From contig NZ_CP062006.1 in the NCBI RefSeq assembly GCF_017487345.1, positions 2,052,001 through 2,116,000 of the forward strand: a stretch of DNA of 64,000 nucleotides. Reading direction: 5' to 3'. The stretch is from Brevundimonas pondensis. GTDB lineage: Bacteria > Pseudomonadota > Alphaproteobacteria > Caulobacterales > Caulobacteraceae. The notes beneath the pieces were generated by a model, which was given only the letters and a program-made list of their open reading frames with translations, was not told where the DNA came from and did not search any database. The position numbers and the translations under genes were made by a program. Every line of letters begins with the position of its first letter. The stretch's first letter is position 1. Shown one piece after another: positions 63,506 through 64,000 of this stretch.

Positions 63506-64000
63506 ATGTCGCACAACACCTTCGGTCATCTGTTCCGCGTCACCACCTGGGGCGAAAGCCACGGCCCGGCCATCGGCTGCGTCGTCGACGGCTGCCCGCC
63601 GCTGATCCCCCTGACCGAGGCAGACATCCAGCCGCTGCTCGACCTTCGCAAGCCCGGCGGCAGCCGCTTCGTCACCCAGCGGCAGGAGGCCGATCAGGTC
63701 CGTATCCTGTCCGGCGTCTTCGACGACGGGAACGGCCCGGTCACCACCGGCACGCCGATCAGTCTGATGATCGAGAACACCGACCAACGCTCCAAGGATT
63801 ACGGCGAGATCGCCCGCGCCTTCCGCCCCGGTCACGCCGACTATGCCTATCAGTCCAAGTACGGCGTGCGCGACCACCGCGGCGGCGGGCGCTCCTCGGC
63901 CCGCGAAACGGCCAGCCGCGTCGCGGCGGGCGCCGTGGCGAGGAAGGTGCTGGGCGAGAACATCCGTATCCGCGCCGGCGTGGTCCAGCTGGGTCCGCAC
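63506..64000 (+). CDS. aroC: Chorismate synthase, N-terminal part
   Basis: The first 165 codons are present and the gene runs off the window. It begins [24 protein letters not shown], the diagnostic N-terminus. [32 protein letters not shown] and the FMN-binding [27 protein letters not shown] region follow. It makes chorismate, the last common step of aromatic amino-acid synthesis. It starts ten bases after the DnaJ-like ORF. Confidence 0.96.
   Translation, partial: MSHNTFGHLFRVTTWGESHGPAIGCVVDGCPPLIPLTEADIQPLLDLRKPGGSRFVTQRQEADQVRILSGVFDDGNGPVTTGTPISLMIENTDQRSKDYGEIARAFRPGHADYAYQSKYGVRDHRGGGRSSARETASRVAAGAVARKVLGENIRIRAGVVQLGPH

Overview
The window is a gene-dense chromosomal segment with visibly high G+C from an alphaproteobacterium, most likely a Caulobacteraceae member close to Brevundimonas. 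The basis is family-level recognition: a TipN-like polarity protein, an HWE histidine kinase, a methionine synthase split into two genes, a large Oar-like TonB-dependent receptor, and the mreBCD-mrdA-rodA order. No database search was possible. I see no rRNA, tRNA, CRISPR array, prophage or insertion sequence. No stretch longer than about 300 bases lacks a gene if the small ORF at 22250-22432 is accepted. Without it, 22101-22594 would be the one longer gap.

Layout: (1) 1-5853: end of an HWE kinase with its single-domain response regulator, a PYROXD2-like FAD oxidoreductase, and a 1163-residue MmeI-like protein carrying both nuclease and methyltransferase motifs. (2) 5911-12186: a complete histidine-degradation locus. 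hutC-hutG-hutI are transcribed leftward and hutU-hutH rightward, with a palindromic operator candidate between them and an inverted-repeat element between hutI and hutG. (3) 12292-16461: two secreted PPC-repeat proteins flanking type 2 isopentenyl-diphosphate isomerase. (4) 16555-22100: folD, a lemA-TPM-TPM membrane set, an EEP-family phosphoesterase and a phospholipase D-family protein. (5) 22250-28975: the TipN-like protein, a pyroglutamyl-peptidase-like protein that has lost its catalytic residues, an MFS transporter, DUF423, proline iminopeptidase and a small conserved protein. (6) 29004-35037: the cell-elongation operon mreB-mreC-mreD-mrdA-rodA. (7) 35289-43412: metabolic and envelope genes (GST, VTT membrane protein, aminotransferase, polyprenyl diphosphate synthase, tRNA-type methyltransferase, TIGR02466 protein, esterase, serine hydrolase). 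(8) 43592-53074: ettA with a strong terminator, a hydroxyacid dehydrogenase, then a methionine/one-carbon operon (ArsR-methyltransferase fusion, metF, metH N-half, alpha/beta hydrolase, palindromic repeat, metH C-half). (9) 53169-56205: a TonB-dependent receptor broken by one frameshift. (10) 56434-64000: phosphatase-like domain, MBL hydrolase, DUF1499, acyl-CoA synthetase, uridine kinase, TetR, pdxH, a J-domain protein broken by a frameshift, and the start of aroC.

Functional links: the hut genes convert histidine to glutamate and formamide. folD, metF and the two metH halves form a route from methylene-THF to methionine; folD lies far from the other three. The mre/mrd operon and the TipN-like protein point to rod-shaped, polarised growth. 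Convergent genes are packed very tightly, and three pairs end in a shared CTAG that supplies a stop codon on both strands. The two single-base frameshifts, each in G/C-rich sequence, could be real lesions or sequencing errors.
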